From: Anaerolineaceae bacterium
GTDB lineage: Bacteria > Chloroflexota > Anaerolineae > Anaerolineales > Anaerolineaceae
DNA: 64,000 nt
Assembly: GCA_016841445.1 (NCBI GenBank)
Contig: JAENZD010000003.1
Location: forward strand, 251,969 to 315,968
Reading direction: 5' to 3'
Below the pieces are notes generated by a model. The model was not told the origin of the DNA, made no database searches, and saw nothing but the letters and a program-made list of their open reading frames with translations. The position numbers and the translations under genes are program-made. Each line of letters begins with the position of its first letter. The stretch's first letter is position 1. This document shows, in pieces, positions 39,574 to 48,737 of this stretch.

Positions 39574-40409
39574 TGGATATTCCGTTATCCGGAACTTTTC
39601 AAAAGAGAAAACTGCCTCACCTCGCCATGCGAAGTGCGGGGTTGACCTATATCATTTTGATGATCGTGGTTCCGTTAATTGTGATCCTCCAGGACGGATT
39701 CCGGGAGGGTGTATCGGAATTGATACGCCAAATATCACTGCCCATTGCGAAACATGCCATTGTACTGACCCTGTGGACTTCAGCATTGATGACCCTGATC
39801 AATGCCGTGATGGGACTTATCACAACCTATGTGATCGTCCGATTTTCCTTTCCTGGAAAGCGACTATTGAATGCTTTGATCGATTTACCTTTGGCTATCC
39901 CAACCCTTGTGACCGGGGTTATGCTGGTGATGCTGTACGGTCCACAAGAAGCGATAGGCGGGTTTCTCTCACAAAAAATTAGTTTGGATATTATTTTTGC
40001 TCCTCCAGGGATCGTCATTTCCCTGCTATTCATATCCTTTCCTTTTGTTGTCAGAAATATTCAGCCTGTACTTCAGGAACTGGACCTTACCCAGGAAGAT
40101 GCTGCCGCCACGTTAGGCGCAAGTCCCTGGAAAATTTTCTGGAAAGTGGTTTTCCCGAGTCTGTTTTTGCCGCTGCTCAGTGGGTCGCTTCTCAGTTTTT
40201 CCCGCGCTGTGGGCGAGTTCGGTGCTGTTGTCATTGTGGCGGGGAATATTCCTTTGAAGACTCAGACCGCAGCAGTTTACGTATTGGGTGCGGTTGAATC
40301 CGAGAACCGTTTAGGTGCCAGTGCAGTCTCAATTCTTTTGGTTGCGATTGCGCTGCTGGTGTTATTTATTGCCAACAAACTGCATCAACGCTGGGGTGTA
40401 AAACAGTGA
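39570..40409 (+). CDS. cysT: sulfate ABC transporter permease CysT
   Basis: DLPLAIPTLVTGVMLVMLYG, EEDAAATLGASPWKIFWKVVFPSL-like EAA loop, RAVGEFGAVVIVAGN. Confidence 0.9.
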   Translation: MMDIPLSGTFQKRKLPHLAMRSAGLTYIILMIVVPLIVILQDGFREGVSELIRQISLPIAKHAIVLTLWTSALMTLINAVMGLITTYVIVRFSFPGKRLLNALIDLPLAIPTLVTGVMLVMLYGPQEAIGGFLSQKISLDIIFAPPGIVISLLFISFPFVVRNIQPVLQELDLTQEDAAATLGASPWKIFWKVVFPSLFLPLLSGSLLSFSRAVGEFGAVVIVAGNIPLKTQTAAVYVLGAVESENRLGASAVSILLVAIALLVLFIANKLHQRWGVKQ

Positions 40410-41221
40410 AAAACAGGAAGCTGGGATTGGGTGCCTGGCTGTTGATCGGGCTGGTCATCCTATATATGGGCTTTTTGTTGATTGCCCCGATAACGGCATT
40501 GATCAAAGGTGCTTTTGAAGATGGGATTAACCCTGTACTTGGAAGCATACGGTCAGAAGCATTCCTAAAATCATTGCTTTTGTCCGTTGAGATCGCAGTT
40601 CTCGTTGTTGGCGTGCAGACTATTTTTGGAACGCTGACAGCCTGGGTGATTGTACGCCATGATTTCAGGGGAAAAGGAATTCTGAATAACGTGATCGACA
40701 TTCCCTTTGCGATCTCTCCAGTCGTCGTGGGCTATATGTTATTGCTCCTGTTTGGGCGGAATGGCTTTCTTAGCCCTGTTTTAGAGGCACTCAATGTTAA
40801 GGTTGCTTTTGCTGTCCCGGGGATGTGCCTGGCGACGCTGTTTGTCTGCCTGCCTTTCATGATTAGAGAGATGATTCCGGTCATCAAAGGACTTGACCGG
40901 CAGCAGGAGTTAGCTGCTGCTACCCTCGGTGCAAATGCATGGGTCAATTTCTGGCAGATCATTTTTCCCCAATTAAAGAGCGCATTGATCTATGGGATGA
41001 CCCTGACATTAGCGAGGGCATTGGGAGAGTTTGGCGCGGTCTTGATCATTGGCGGAGGTATCCAGGGCAGGACTGAAACTGCGACCCTGTACATTTTCCG
41101 GTGTTTGGAGGAACGGCAATTCGTTCAAGCCTACACGATGTCGATCATCCTGGGTTTGTTTTCTGTCCTTATCGTTGTTCTGGCGGATCGGATCAAGCAC
41201 AAGGTCAAATTCGCCGATTAA
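40406..41221 (+). CDS. cysW: sulfate ABC transporter permease CysW
   Basis: DIPFAISPVVVGYMLLLLFG, AAATLGANAWVNFWQIIFPQLK, RALGEFGAVLIIGGG. Confidence 0.9.
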   Translation: MKNRKLGLGAWLLIGLVILYMGFLLIAPITALIKGAFEDGINPVLGSIRSEAFLKSLLLSVEIAVLVVGVQTIFGTLTAWVIVRHDFRGKGILNNVIDIPFAISPVVVGYMLLLLFGRNGFLSPVLEALNVKVAFAVPGMCLATLFVCLPFMIREMIPVIKGLDRQQELAAATLGANAWVNFWQIIFPQLKSALIYGMTLTLARALGEFGAVLIIGGGIQGRTETATLYIFRCLEERQFVQAYTMSIILGLFSVLIVVLADRIKHKVKFAD

Positions 41222-41578
41222 AGTAGTCATAGTGGCACTTGTGATGTGCGTTCAAGGATAAATACGAAGATAATAAACAATAAGATTAATAATTAGAGTC
41301 GTTTGGAAATTGCGACTATTAATTTAAATTTAGTTCTTTTTAATCTCCTTCTCATTTGGATCGTCTATCATCAGTGTAGGTGCTAAATGCCTGCTGTTTT
41401 CCCGGGAAAATCACCTCTTGAATGCGGTGGGAGAAAATTGCCATTTGGAAATTAGCAAAAATTTAGTTCGTTCGTTGTTTTGTTCTGGAAGACATATTTA
41501 CTGGCTGGTGGGCGGGCGTACGAAAATCGATACGGCAACCCAGCCAAAAAAACACAAAAAAGATTATTGGAGGTAACC

Positions 41579-42412
41579 ATGAAAAAACTAATGACGATTG
41601 TTATCACTGGCGCAGTAATTATTGGTATGACCGCGGTAGGGACGGTGTTCGCTAAGTCAAACCCGGGCACACCACTTGCATTGTTGGAGGAGACAGAAGA
41701 ACCTGTTGAAACCGAAGTGCCAGAAGAAGATCCCATCGATCCAGAGTTAGTCTGCTTGGGTGAGATGGAACATCCCGAGCTTGTTGAACTTGCGGCTTTA
41801 TACGAAGTAACCTACGAAGAATTAGTTGTCTATTTCTGCGGTGGTGTTGAAGTTGTTGATATTCAGTTGGCCCTGGAGACGGCTGCTCACGAAGGTATTG
41901 AGTTGACGTATGTTGATGTCCTTGAGCTGCGATTTTTTGAGGGTGAAGTTGTTTTGACCTGGGAAGAAATCTGGGCGCTCCTTGAAATCGAGGATATGGA
42001 AGTTCCGGAAGAAGAAGAGGAAGAAGAGGAAGAGGGAGCAGTCTGTAGCGGCACAATGGTCCATCCTGTGCTGACAAGCTTGGCTGAAGAATATTTGGTT
42101 GATTACCAGACTCTTTTAGATTATTTCTGCCAGGGATTTGGCGTGGGTGAGATCAAACTAGCTCTTCAAACGGCCGGTAAGGAAAATGTAGTTTTGACAT
42201 ACGAAGAACTTTTGGCACTGCGCTCCAAAGACGGCGAAGATGAGATGGGTTGGGGACAGATTTGGCAGGAATTGGGATTGATCGGCAAGAATAAACAGAA
42301 TACTGAAGAGAATCAAGAAATGGAAACCCTGGAATACAAAAAGAATAATAAACCTGCAGTACCTCCAGGACAGGCTAAAGAAAAGCCAAATAAAAAGGAT
42401 AAAGATAATTAA
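41579..42412 (+). CDS. secreted acidic protein with internal ~80-aa duplication, unknown function
   Basis: N-terminal signal sequence; two copies of VCxGxMxHPxLxxLAxxYxVxYxxLxxYFCxGxxVxxIxLALxTA...LTYxxxLxLR...WxxIWxxLxI. Confidence 0.7.
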   Translation: MKKLMTIVITGAVIIGMTAVGTVFAKSNPGTPLALLEETEEPVETEVPEEDPIDPELVCLGEMEHPELVELAALYEVTYEELVVYFCGGVEVVDIQLALETAAHEGIELTYVDVLELRFFEGEVVLTWEEIWALLEIEDMEVPEEEEEEEEEGAVCSGTMVHPVLTSLAEEYLVDYQTLLDYFCQGFGVGEIKLALQTAGKENVVLTYEELLALRSKDGEDEMGWGQIWQELGLIGKNKQNTEENQEMETLEYKKNNKPAVPPGQAKEKPNKKDKDN

Positions 42413-42438
42413 TCCTGGTTAGTTAAAAAATAGTTCAA

Positions 42439-42472
42439 GAAGTCCGTTCCTTTTTGGGAGCGGACTTTTTTG
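42439..42472 (+). terminator. Rho-independent terminator
   Basis: AAGTCCGTTCC-TTTTT-GGGAGCGGACTTTTTT. Confidence 0.85.
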
Positions 42473-42648
42473 CTGCCTTTTCACATTTTGTATCAAATAC
42501 AGTAGGAAATTTTAAGGTTTCTCAAAAAAATATCTTTGTTAGGTTTATCTTAGTTTGATATAATAGGTCTGAAAACGATTTTCTACCGAGAATTAACGCG
42601 GCAATTAATCAAATTAAGACACAATAATCTCCAAATGGAAGGTGAAGC

Positions 42649-43482
42649 ATGAGAAAAATTTATATTATGACCTTATCAGTGTTGATCATTTTTGTTGCAC
42701 TTATCAGTCTTGCTTGTTCGCTTACTGGGGGAAGTGATCCAACTGCAACACCGGTTCTGGAAACCGAAGAAGAAGAGGCTGTACGACGAGAACCAAGGGA
42801 AACTGAACCACCCGCGCCAGAACCAACTGCAACCCAGGAACCCATGCCCCCAGAAACTGAAGAACCTGAGGAAATAGAGGAAGTTGTTGAAACTGAAGAA
42901 GTGGTTGATGAACCACCAGCCTGGTTTACTGAAGAGTTCGATGGGGATATGGATAACTGGACTTATTTCTTGATGAGTGGCAGCGAGATGAACATGGATC
43001 TATATGCTGATGTTGATTCTTTGGTTTTTGATCTGCGCGGTGAAAATCAGTGGGTTTATGTTCTTTATGATCCGTACTTTTATTCTGATGTCGTCATTGA
43101 AGCATTCGCAGAAAATAAGGGAAAGAATACAAATAATGTCAGCCTGATCTGTAACTACACAGATGAATACGGGTGGTATGAGTTTAATATTACAAACGGT
43201 GGAATGTACGATATCCTCGTCTATGATGAAATTGACGGTGAATATCGAACGCTGACCAGTGGCGGTTCTGTTCATGTGAATACGGGGCGGAACACAAACA
43301 TTTACACAGCCGTTTGCATGGGTAACCAGCTTGCGCTTTATATTAACGGGTACCTTGAGAAGGAACATACAGATACGATCTATAATTTGAAGGAAGGTCA
43401 GGTCGGGATTTCTGTTTCCTCCTTTGATGTTTTGCCTATCCTCGTTGAGATCGAATACTTTGATATTAGCAGTGCTTATTAA
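42649..43482 (+). CDS. lipoprotein with LamG/concanavalin-like domain, unknown function
   Basis: LISLACSLTGG lipobox; EEFDGDMDNWTYF..., GNQLALYINGYLEKEHTD, GQVGISVSSF. Confidence 0.65.
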   Translation: MRKIYIMTLSVLIIFVALISLACSLTGGSDPTATPVLETEEEEAVRREPRETEPPAPEPTATQEPMPPETEEPEEIEEVVETEEVVDEPPAWFTEEFDGDMDNWTYFLMSGSEMNMDLYADVDSLVFDLRGENQWVYVLYDPYFYSDVVIEAFAENKGKNTNNVSLICNYTDEYGWYEFNITNGGMYDILVYDEIDGEYRTLTSGGSVHVNTGRNTNIYTAVCMGNQLALYINGYLEKEHTDTIYNLKEGQVGISVSSFDVLPILVEIEYFDISSAY

Positions 43483-43546
43483 AAACCTTCCATCTCAAAT
43501 CATGGATATTTGGGTGTAGGCCTTCGATCAGCCTGCACATGAAATA

Positions 43547-43582
43547 AAAGCCCTTCCCATTGAATGTTTGGGAAGGGCTTTT
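43547..43582. terminator. Bidirectional rho-independent terminator
   Basis: AAAAGCCCTTCCCA...TGGGAAGGGCTTTT. Confidence 0.85.
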
Positions 43583-43601
43583 CATCGTTAATCTGATCTT
43601 A

Positions 43602-44060
43602 TTAAGGTTCTGTCGGGTAACCGGCTTCGATCCAGGCTTCATAGCCGCCCAGGATCGGATTGGCTCGTGAGAAACCTGCTTCGTACATTAGAAACGCCAC
43701 ACGGGCGCTTGTATTTTCAGCCGGTCAGGTGCAGTAAGTGACGTACCAGGCTTCGGGATCCAATTCGGCTAAGGATGAATCGATTTGATCAAGTGGAACA
43801 TTGATCGCACCTTCAGCATGGCCAGCCTGGAATTGGGTTACTGTTCGGGTGTCGACCAGGATTGCTTCTCCGCTGGTGAAAGCTTCATATGCTTCATCTA
43901 CTGTTACTCTTGGAATGTCATCCTGGGTGGCGTAATCACCTGGATTTTCAATATTTGCCCGGCGTAAGCTTTGGGCAAGGATCAAACCACCAATACTCAA
44001 TACGATGACTACAGCAAATAAAATGATCGGTAATATAGTTTTATTCTTTTTGCTTTTCAA
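43602..44060 (-). CDS. membrane-anchored rhodanese-like selenoprotein candidate (Sec at in-frame TGA 43725-43727), 152 aa
   Basis: Read-through of TGA gives YVTYCT-U-PAENTSARVAFLMYEAGFSRANPILGGYEAWIEAGYPTEP*, the expected rhodanese C-terminus; TM anchor at N-terminus; SECIS-like hairpin downstream; tRNA-Sec in the same window. Confidence 0.88.
43692..43710 (-). promoter_or_regulatory. Bacterial SECIS-like hairpin
   Basis: Minus strand AAGCGCC-CGTGT-GGCGTTT, 7 bp (one G-U), 5-nt apical loop with G at position 2, loop starts 21 nt after the TGA. Confidence 0.75.
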
Positions 44061-44088
44061 GGTTTATCCTTTCTTTATGAGGGTTTAC

Positions 44089-46509
44089 TCACTTAAAACG
44101 TTTTAGACGCAGGCTGTTTGTGACAACAAATATGCTGCTGAACGACATCGCGCCTGCTGCCAGCATGGGATTTAATAACCCAAGAGCAGCTGCAGGAATC
44201 AGGATGATGTTATAGAAGAACGCCCAGAACAGGTTTTGTTTAATTGTTCTGAGAGTCTTCCTGGAAAGCGATATTGCTTTCGGTACTCCCCTTAAATCTC
44301 CGCTGATCAGCACAACAGGTGCTGAAGCCATGGCGACATCTGTGCCTGTACCGATGGCAATCCCAATATCTGCTTTTGCCAGGGCTGGGGCATCATTGAT
44401 CCCGTCGCCTACCATCGCTACGACGTGCCCACCATCCTGCAGTTTTTGGATTTCTGCAGCTTTTTCACCCGGCAGCACCTCTGCAAGCACCGTATCCACG
44501 CCAACCTGCTGGGCAATGGCATCTGCTGTACGCTGGTTGTCACCGGTCATCATGGCGACCGTAAGCCCCATCTTATGGAGGGAGTCGATTGCTTCAACGG
44601 ATCCCTCTTTGATGGTATCCGCTATGCCAACAATAGCAGTTACTTGATTTTCAACAAAAATTAAAATTGCAGAATTTCCGGCTGCTTCAAGATGCTGCAG
44701 GTCGCTTTCTAAATCGCTGATATTGATATTACGTTCTTTCGCAAGGCGCCGGCTGCCAACAGCTATCTGCCGGCTATCAACTTCCGCCTGGACGCCGTGG
44801 CCAGCAATTGCTAAAAAACCGAGAGGTTCACTGAGTTTCAAACCCCTGGCATTGGCTTCCGCTGTGATTGCTTCACCCAGGGGGTGCTCACTTCCTTTTT
44901 CGACGGATGCCGCCAGACGGATGATCTCATCTTCACTCCTGCTTGTGCCGTAGGTCAATACACGTGTTACTGCTGGTTGCCCTTTGGTGATCGTCCCTGT
45001 TTTATCCAGCACAACCATCGTGATTTCCCCAGCTCGTTCCAGGCTGTCACTTTTCTTGATGAGGATGCCCAATTCGGCACCCTTCCCTGTGCCAACCATC
45101 ACCGCGGTTGGGGTCGCCAAACCCATTGCACAGGGGCAGGCAATCACCAGAACGGCGACGGTGTTGATCAGCGCTCGCGTAAATAAGCTGACAGCTGGAT
45201 CAGGACCTAAGGGTACCAGGAAGTACCAAACGATAAATGTGACTGCCGCTATACCGATCACAACGGGGACGAAGATGGCTGAAATTTTGTCTGCCAGGTT
45301 TTGGATGGGTGCTTTGCTGGCCTGGGCTTCTTCAACTAATTTGATGATTTGCGAGAGGGCTGTTTCTTTGCCAATCTTTGTAGCCTCAAATTTTAGCAGC
45401 CCCAGTTTGTTAATCGTGCCGCCGATGACCTCATCACCTGAATTTTTTTCAACAGGAAGGGATTCCCCTGTCAGCATTGACTCATCGATACTGGAACGTC
45501 CATCAACCACAACCCCATCTACCGGGATTTTCTCGCCGGGATGAACCAGGACAACATCTCCAACTTCAACACGATCAACAGTGACCTCCACTTCAATACC
45601 ATCCCGGATGATGTAGGCTTTGCGTGGGCGCAGGTCCATCAGCTTTCGAATGGCATCACTGGCACCTCCCTTTGCCTTGACTTCAAGGAATTTACCGAGC
45701 TTAACCAGGGTGATAATAACAGCTGAAGTCTCAAAATATACATGCCCGGGGATCAACCCAAAGACAATGGGTATTGAATAGAAATATGCGGCTGAGGATC
45801 CCAGTGCCACCAATACATCCATGTTTGCTGAACCGCTGCGGATAGATTTAAATCCATTCAGATAATACTGCCAACCAACATAGAATTGAACCGGTGTCGC
45901 AAGCGCCCAAAACAGGTATGCAAGCCAGGGTGCATGCGCGATGCTCATGGGCAGCAAGCCGAAATCCCGACCCATAGAAAGGAGGAACAATGGCACGGTG
46001 AAGATCAGGCCAATTATCAGGAGCTTTCGCTGTAGGGCAACTTCTTTTTTGCGTGCTTTTGCTTCAGCATCCTCAAGATTCAGGTCTGCTTCGATCGGCT
46101 CAAAACCTGCCGAGCGGATTGTGCGTCGCAGTTCATTTTGGCTGACAACAGTTGGGATGTACCGAACCAATGCTTTCTGGCTGGCAAGATTAACGCTTGC
46201 CTCGATCACACCTTCTATAGCTTTCAGTTTCTTTTCAAGACGTAGTACATCAGCCTGATCTGATAAATTCTTGATCCCAAGTGAGGCTTCTCCCATTGCG
46301 ACCTCATACCCCGCGCGTTGGACGCGTCCGATGAAATCTGCTATGGATGCCTTTTCAGGATCATAGCTGACTGCGGCGCGTTCTGAGGAAAGGTTGACAT
46401 TGGCAGTTTCAACGCCGTCTACCTTCTTCAGGTTGCGTTCAACAGTCGCGACGCAGTTTGCGCAGGTCATTCCCAGGATGGGGAGGGTCAGGTGCTTCTC
46501 TTCAGCCAT
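44089..46509 (-). CDS. copA: copper-translocating P1B-type ATPase
   Basis: GMTCANC HMA motif, [32 protein letters not shown]. Confidence 0.95.
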   Translation of the reverse strand: MAEEKHLTLPILGMTCANCVATVERNLKKVDGVETANVNLSSERAAVSYDPEKASIADFIGRVQRAGYEVAMGEASLGIKNLSDQADVLRLEKKLKAIEGVIEASVNLASQKALVRYIPTVVSQNELRRTIRSAGFEPIEADLNLEDAEAKARKKEVALQRKLLIIGLIFTVPLFLLSMGRDFGLLPMSIAHAPWLAYLFWALATPVQFYVGWQYYLNGFKSIRSGSANMDVLVALGSSAAYFYSIPIVFGLIPGHVYFETSAVIITLVKLGKFLEVKAKGGASDAIRKLMDLRPRKAYIIRDGIEVEVTVDRVEVGDVVLVHPGEKIPVDGVVVDGRSSIDESMLTGESLPVEKNSGDEVIGGTINKLGLLKFEATKIGKETALSQIIKLVEEAQASKAPIQNLADKISAIFVPVVIGIAAVTFIVWYFLVPLGPDPAVSLFTRALINTVAVLVIACPCAMGLATPTAVMVGTGKGAELGILIKKSDSLERAGEITMVVLDKTGTITKGQPAVTRVLTYGTSRSEDEIIRLAASVEKGSEHPLGEAITAEANARGLKLSEPLGFLAIAGHGVQAEVDSRQIAVGSRRLAKERNINISDLESDLQHLEAAGNSAILIFVENQVTAIVGIADTIKEGSVEAIDSLHKMGLTVAMMTGDNQRTADAIAQQVGVDTVLAEVLPGEKAAEIQKLQDGGHVVAMVGDGINDAPALAKADIGIAIGTGTDVAMASAPVVLISGDLRGVPKAISLSRKTLRTIKQNLFWAFFYNIILIPAAALGLLNPMLAAGAMSFSSIFVVTNSLRLKRFK

Positions 46510-46512
46510 AAG

Positions 46513-46725
46513 TTACTCCGCTACTGGATAATTTATCTCGGCCAGTGTATCGATAATGAGCTCTTCAGTTGCCGGTGCTTCAAATGTGACCGTTACGAGT
46601 TTGGTTTCAAGATTTGCTTCAACGTTTTTTACGCCTTCGAGGTCAGATAGTTCCATCGTGACAGTATGGATGCAGTGGTGGCAATGAATGCCGGGTACAG
46701 AATAAGTTTTTGTTTCCATGATCAA
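46513..46725 (-). CDS. copZ: heavy-metal-associated (CopZ-like) copper chaperone
   Basis: VPGIHCHHCIHTVTMELSDLEGV. Confidence 0.88.
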   Translation of the reverse strand: MIMETKTYSVPGIHCHHCIHTVTMELSDLEGVKNVEANLETKLVTVTFEAPATEELIIDTLAEINYPVAE

Positions 46726-46752
46726 TCTCCTTTAAAACAATTGGTTAATTTT

Positions 46753-47028
46753 TTAGCCCTTGTTTGCTGCCTGGAAAATTTCTGTGATTTCATTCAAAAC
46801 ACGGTCTCTCTCTGCAGGGTCATCTCCCTGGACTGCATTTGTCAGGCAAGAATTTAGATGACCATCCAGGATGCGGGTGCTGACCTTATTAAGGGCAGAT
46901 TGTACTGCTTGAATCTGGTGGATCACGTCAATGCAGTACTGGTCGTTCTCAAGCATCTTCTGAATGCCGCGGATATGCCCTTCAATCGTCTTCAACCTTT
47001 GAATATTTTCTGTATGATCGTGCATCAT
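46753..47028 (-). CDS. csoR: CsoR-type metal-sensitive transcriptional repressor
   Basis: RLKTIEGHIRGIQKMLE, YCIDVIHQIQAV, DGHLNSCL (C-H-C copper-type ligand pattern). Confidence 0.9.
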   Translation of the reverse strand: MMHDHTENIQRLKTIEGHIRGIQKMLENDQYCIDVIHQIQAVQSALNKVSTRILDGHLNSCLTNAVQGDDPAERDRVLNEITEIFQAANKG

Positions 47029-47040
47029 TTTCTAACTCCT

Positions 47041-47062
47041 GAGCCCCCCGGTGGGGGGTGGG
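47041..47062 (-). promoter_or_regulatory. Candidate CsoR operator
   Basis: GC-rich palindrome CCCCCC-GGT-GGGGGG just upstream of the csoR start, in GAGCCCCCCGGTGGGGGGTGGGC. Confidence 0.5.
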
Positions 47063-47149
47063 CTTGTAATCTAACAAAGTTTACTATAATTGTCGTAATT
47101 AAGCAAGAGATTTTATAAGAGATTACTGCACAAGGTCTTTTTTCAATTA

Positions 47150-48085
47150 TTGAACGGTATAATGGACGCTTATTCAACATTGGAGTCGTCTTTGATGAAG
47201 AAAAAAACAGCCGGGATCTTATTATTTGTTGTTGCAGCGTTCGCACTCTCATTTTCAACGATCTTGTTGAAATATATTCCCCAACTTACTTCAATTTCAG
47301 CAGGCCAAACAGGTATTTTGCGGTTCTTAATAGCTGCGCCTATTATGTGGTTGTTTGGATATTTTCGTTCTCCTGAAGAAAGAAAAATACCCAGAGGTTC
47401 TTTGAAGTTCGTCGCCTTAGGTCTCGTATTCGCCGTTTCCAGTTTCAGCGCAGTTTTTGCTCTGGAACTTCTTTCGGCATCCATTTATAATATTGTTGTT
47501 TATATCTACCCCACATTTGTTGTATTGTTTTCTTTATTAATGAAAAGACCTGTCCCCAGGTTATTCTGGATCGGTTTGCCGTTATCCATGATGGGTTTAT
47601 TTTTGGTTACCTTTAAATTTAATACGTCCATCACAGTGGATCCATGGGGAATTTTTATCACGATTATTAATGCGCTTGCCTTAAGCAGTTACATGATATT
47701 GAGTGACAGGTTATTCCAGAATGGCATAAAGAAAAGTCTTGGAACAAAGTTAGTTTTAACCGGTTCGATGATTGCAGGTTTTCTGATGATACCAATTGTG
47801 GGATTCAGACTACCTGATACTTTCTTGGGTTGGGTGCTGGTGTTTTCACTGGGTATTGTGGGTACAGTCGTTCCAATTTTAGCGATGAATACAGGGCTTC
47901 AGTACCTCGGCGCAGCGAGAGGCTCGATTATTGTATCATTTCAGCCTGTTTTAACTATTTTATTTGCGACCATTTTCTTAGATGAAAGTCTTTCATTACA
48001 GCAATGGTTGGGTGGGGCATTGGTGGTCACTGGGATCCTGTTAATTCAGCTTAGCTCAGACAACAAACAGGAACGAGTACAATAA
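47150..48085 (+). CDS. EamA/DMT family transporter
   Basis: Ten hydrophobic segments; AARGSIIVSFQPVLTILFATIFLDESLSLQQWLGGALVVTGI. Confidence 0.88.
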   Translation: MNGIMDAYSTLESSLMKKKTAGILLFVVAAFALSFSTILLKYIPQLTSISAGQTGILRFLIAAPIMWLFGYFRSPEERKIPRGSLKFVALGLVFAVSSFSAVFALELLSASIYNIVVYIYPTFVVLFSLLMKRPVPRLFWIGLPLSMMGLFLVTFKFNTSITVDPWGIFITIINALALSSYMILSDRLFQNGIKKSLGTKLVLTGSMIAGFLMIPIVGFRLPDTFLGWVLVFSLGIVGTVVPILAMNTGLQYLGAARGSIIVSFQPVLTILFATIFLDESLSLQQWLGGALVVTGILLIQLSSDNKQERVQ

Positions 48086-48167
48086 AAGTCTATTGGGAAG
48101 CTTTTCTGGAGTTATAGTTGGCTTTTGAAAAAAATGCTGATAGGTTTAATTAAAAACTAGTGGAAAC

Positions 48168-48551
48168 ATGAAAAATATGATTCAGAAAACTATTCTAGGT
48201 GCTGCGGTTGGGGCTGTGACCACCCTTTTACTGACATTTGGCATCATATTTGGGTTGACTTCGTTTTCAGGGAGTTTGACGAGCTCAACAGTAAACACAG
48301 TTATCAGCACGATGACGATCCTATTGGCACCGGTTGCTGGCGGATTCCTGGCAGGACTAATCGGAAGATCAAACCCCAAGAAAGCAGGATTATTTGCTGG
48401 TTTGAGCGCCAGTCTTGTAATCCTGGCCGCCTGGCTAATCCTGACTGGATTCAATAGTTCAACACTGGTAAGTGGTGTGGTGATCATTTTTATCTGGGTG
48501 ATCCTGGCAAGGTTGGCATCCAGTTTTGTCCGCCCCAAAATGCAACCTTAA
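48168..48551 (+). CDS. small integral membrane protein, unknown function
   Basis: Four hydrophobic segments with glycine-rich loops. Confidence 0.6.
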   Translation: MKNMIQKTILGAAVGAVTTLLLTFGIIFGLTSFSGSLTSSTVNTVISTMTILLAPVAGGFLAGLIGRSNPKKAGLFAGLSASLVILAAWLILTGFNSSTLVSGVVIIFIWVILARLASSFVRPKMQP

Positions 48552-48671
48552 AATATTCCATCAAAGGCAATAACTATTGGATTTCTAATAAAAATCCAAT
48601 ACAATCAAAATATAATGCTTGTGAACGAGGTGAACAGCAAGCTCATCTTCTTCTCCTTTTCTATTCAACAG

Positions 48672-48708
48672 ACCCTCCTCGATTTTTTTGAGGAGGGTTG
48701 TTCTTTTT
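48672..48708. terminator. Rho-independent terminator
   Basis: ACCCTCCTC-GATTTTTTT-GAGGAGGGT then T-rich. Confidence 0.8.
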
Positions 48709-48737
48709 AATGTCCTTGGTTTTGATTAAAACGGGAT

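Noticed and set aside
41680-42050. Glu-rich runs in the 41579 protein and Pro/Thr/Glu linkers at 42740-42920 as nucleotide repeats
   Set aside because: They are codon-level low complexity in acidic linkers typical of secreted proteins, not tandem DNA repeats with regular units.
43725-43727. Treating the TGA in the rhodanese gene as a real stop or a pseudogene lesion
   Set aside because: The frame continues without interruption through the conserved rhodanese C-terminus to a TAA and terminator, a SECIS-like hairpin follows, and a tRNA-Sec is in the window. A sequencing error remains possible and is listed as a refutation test.
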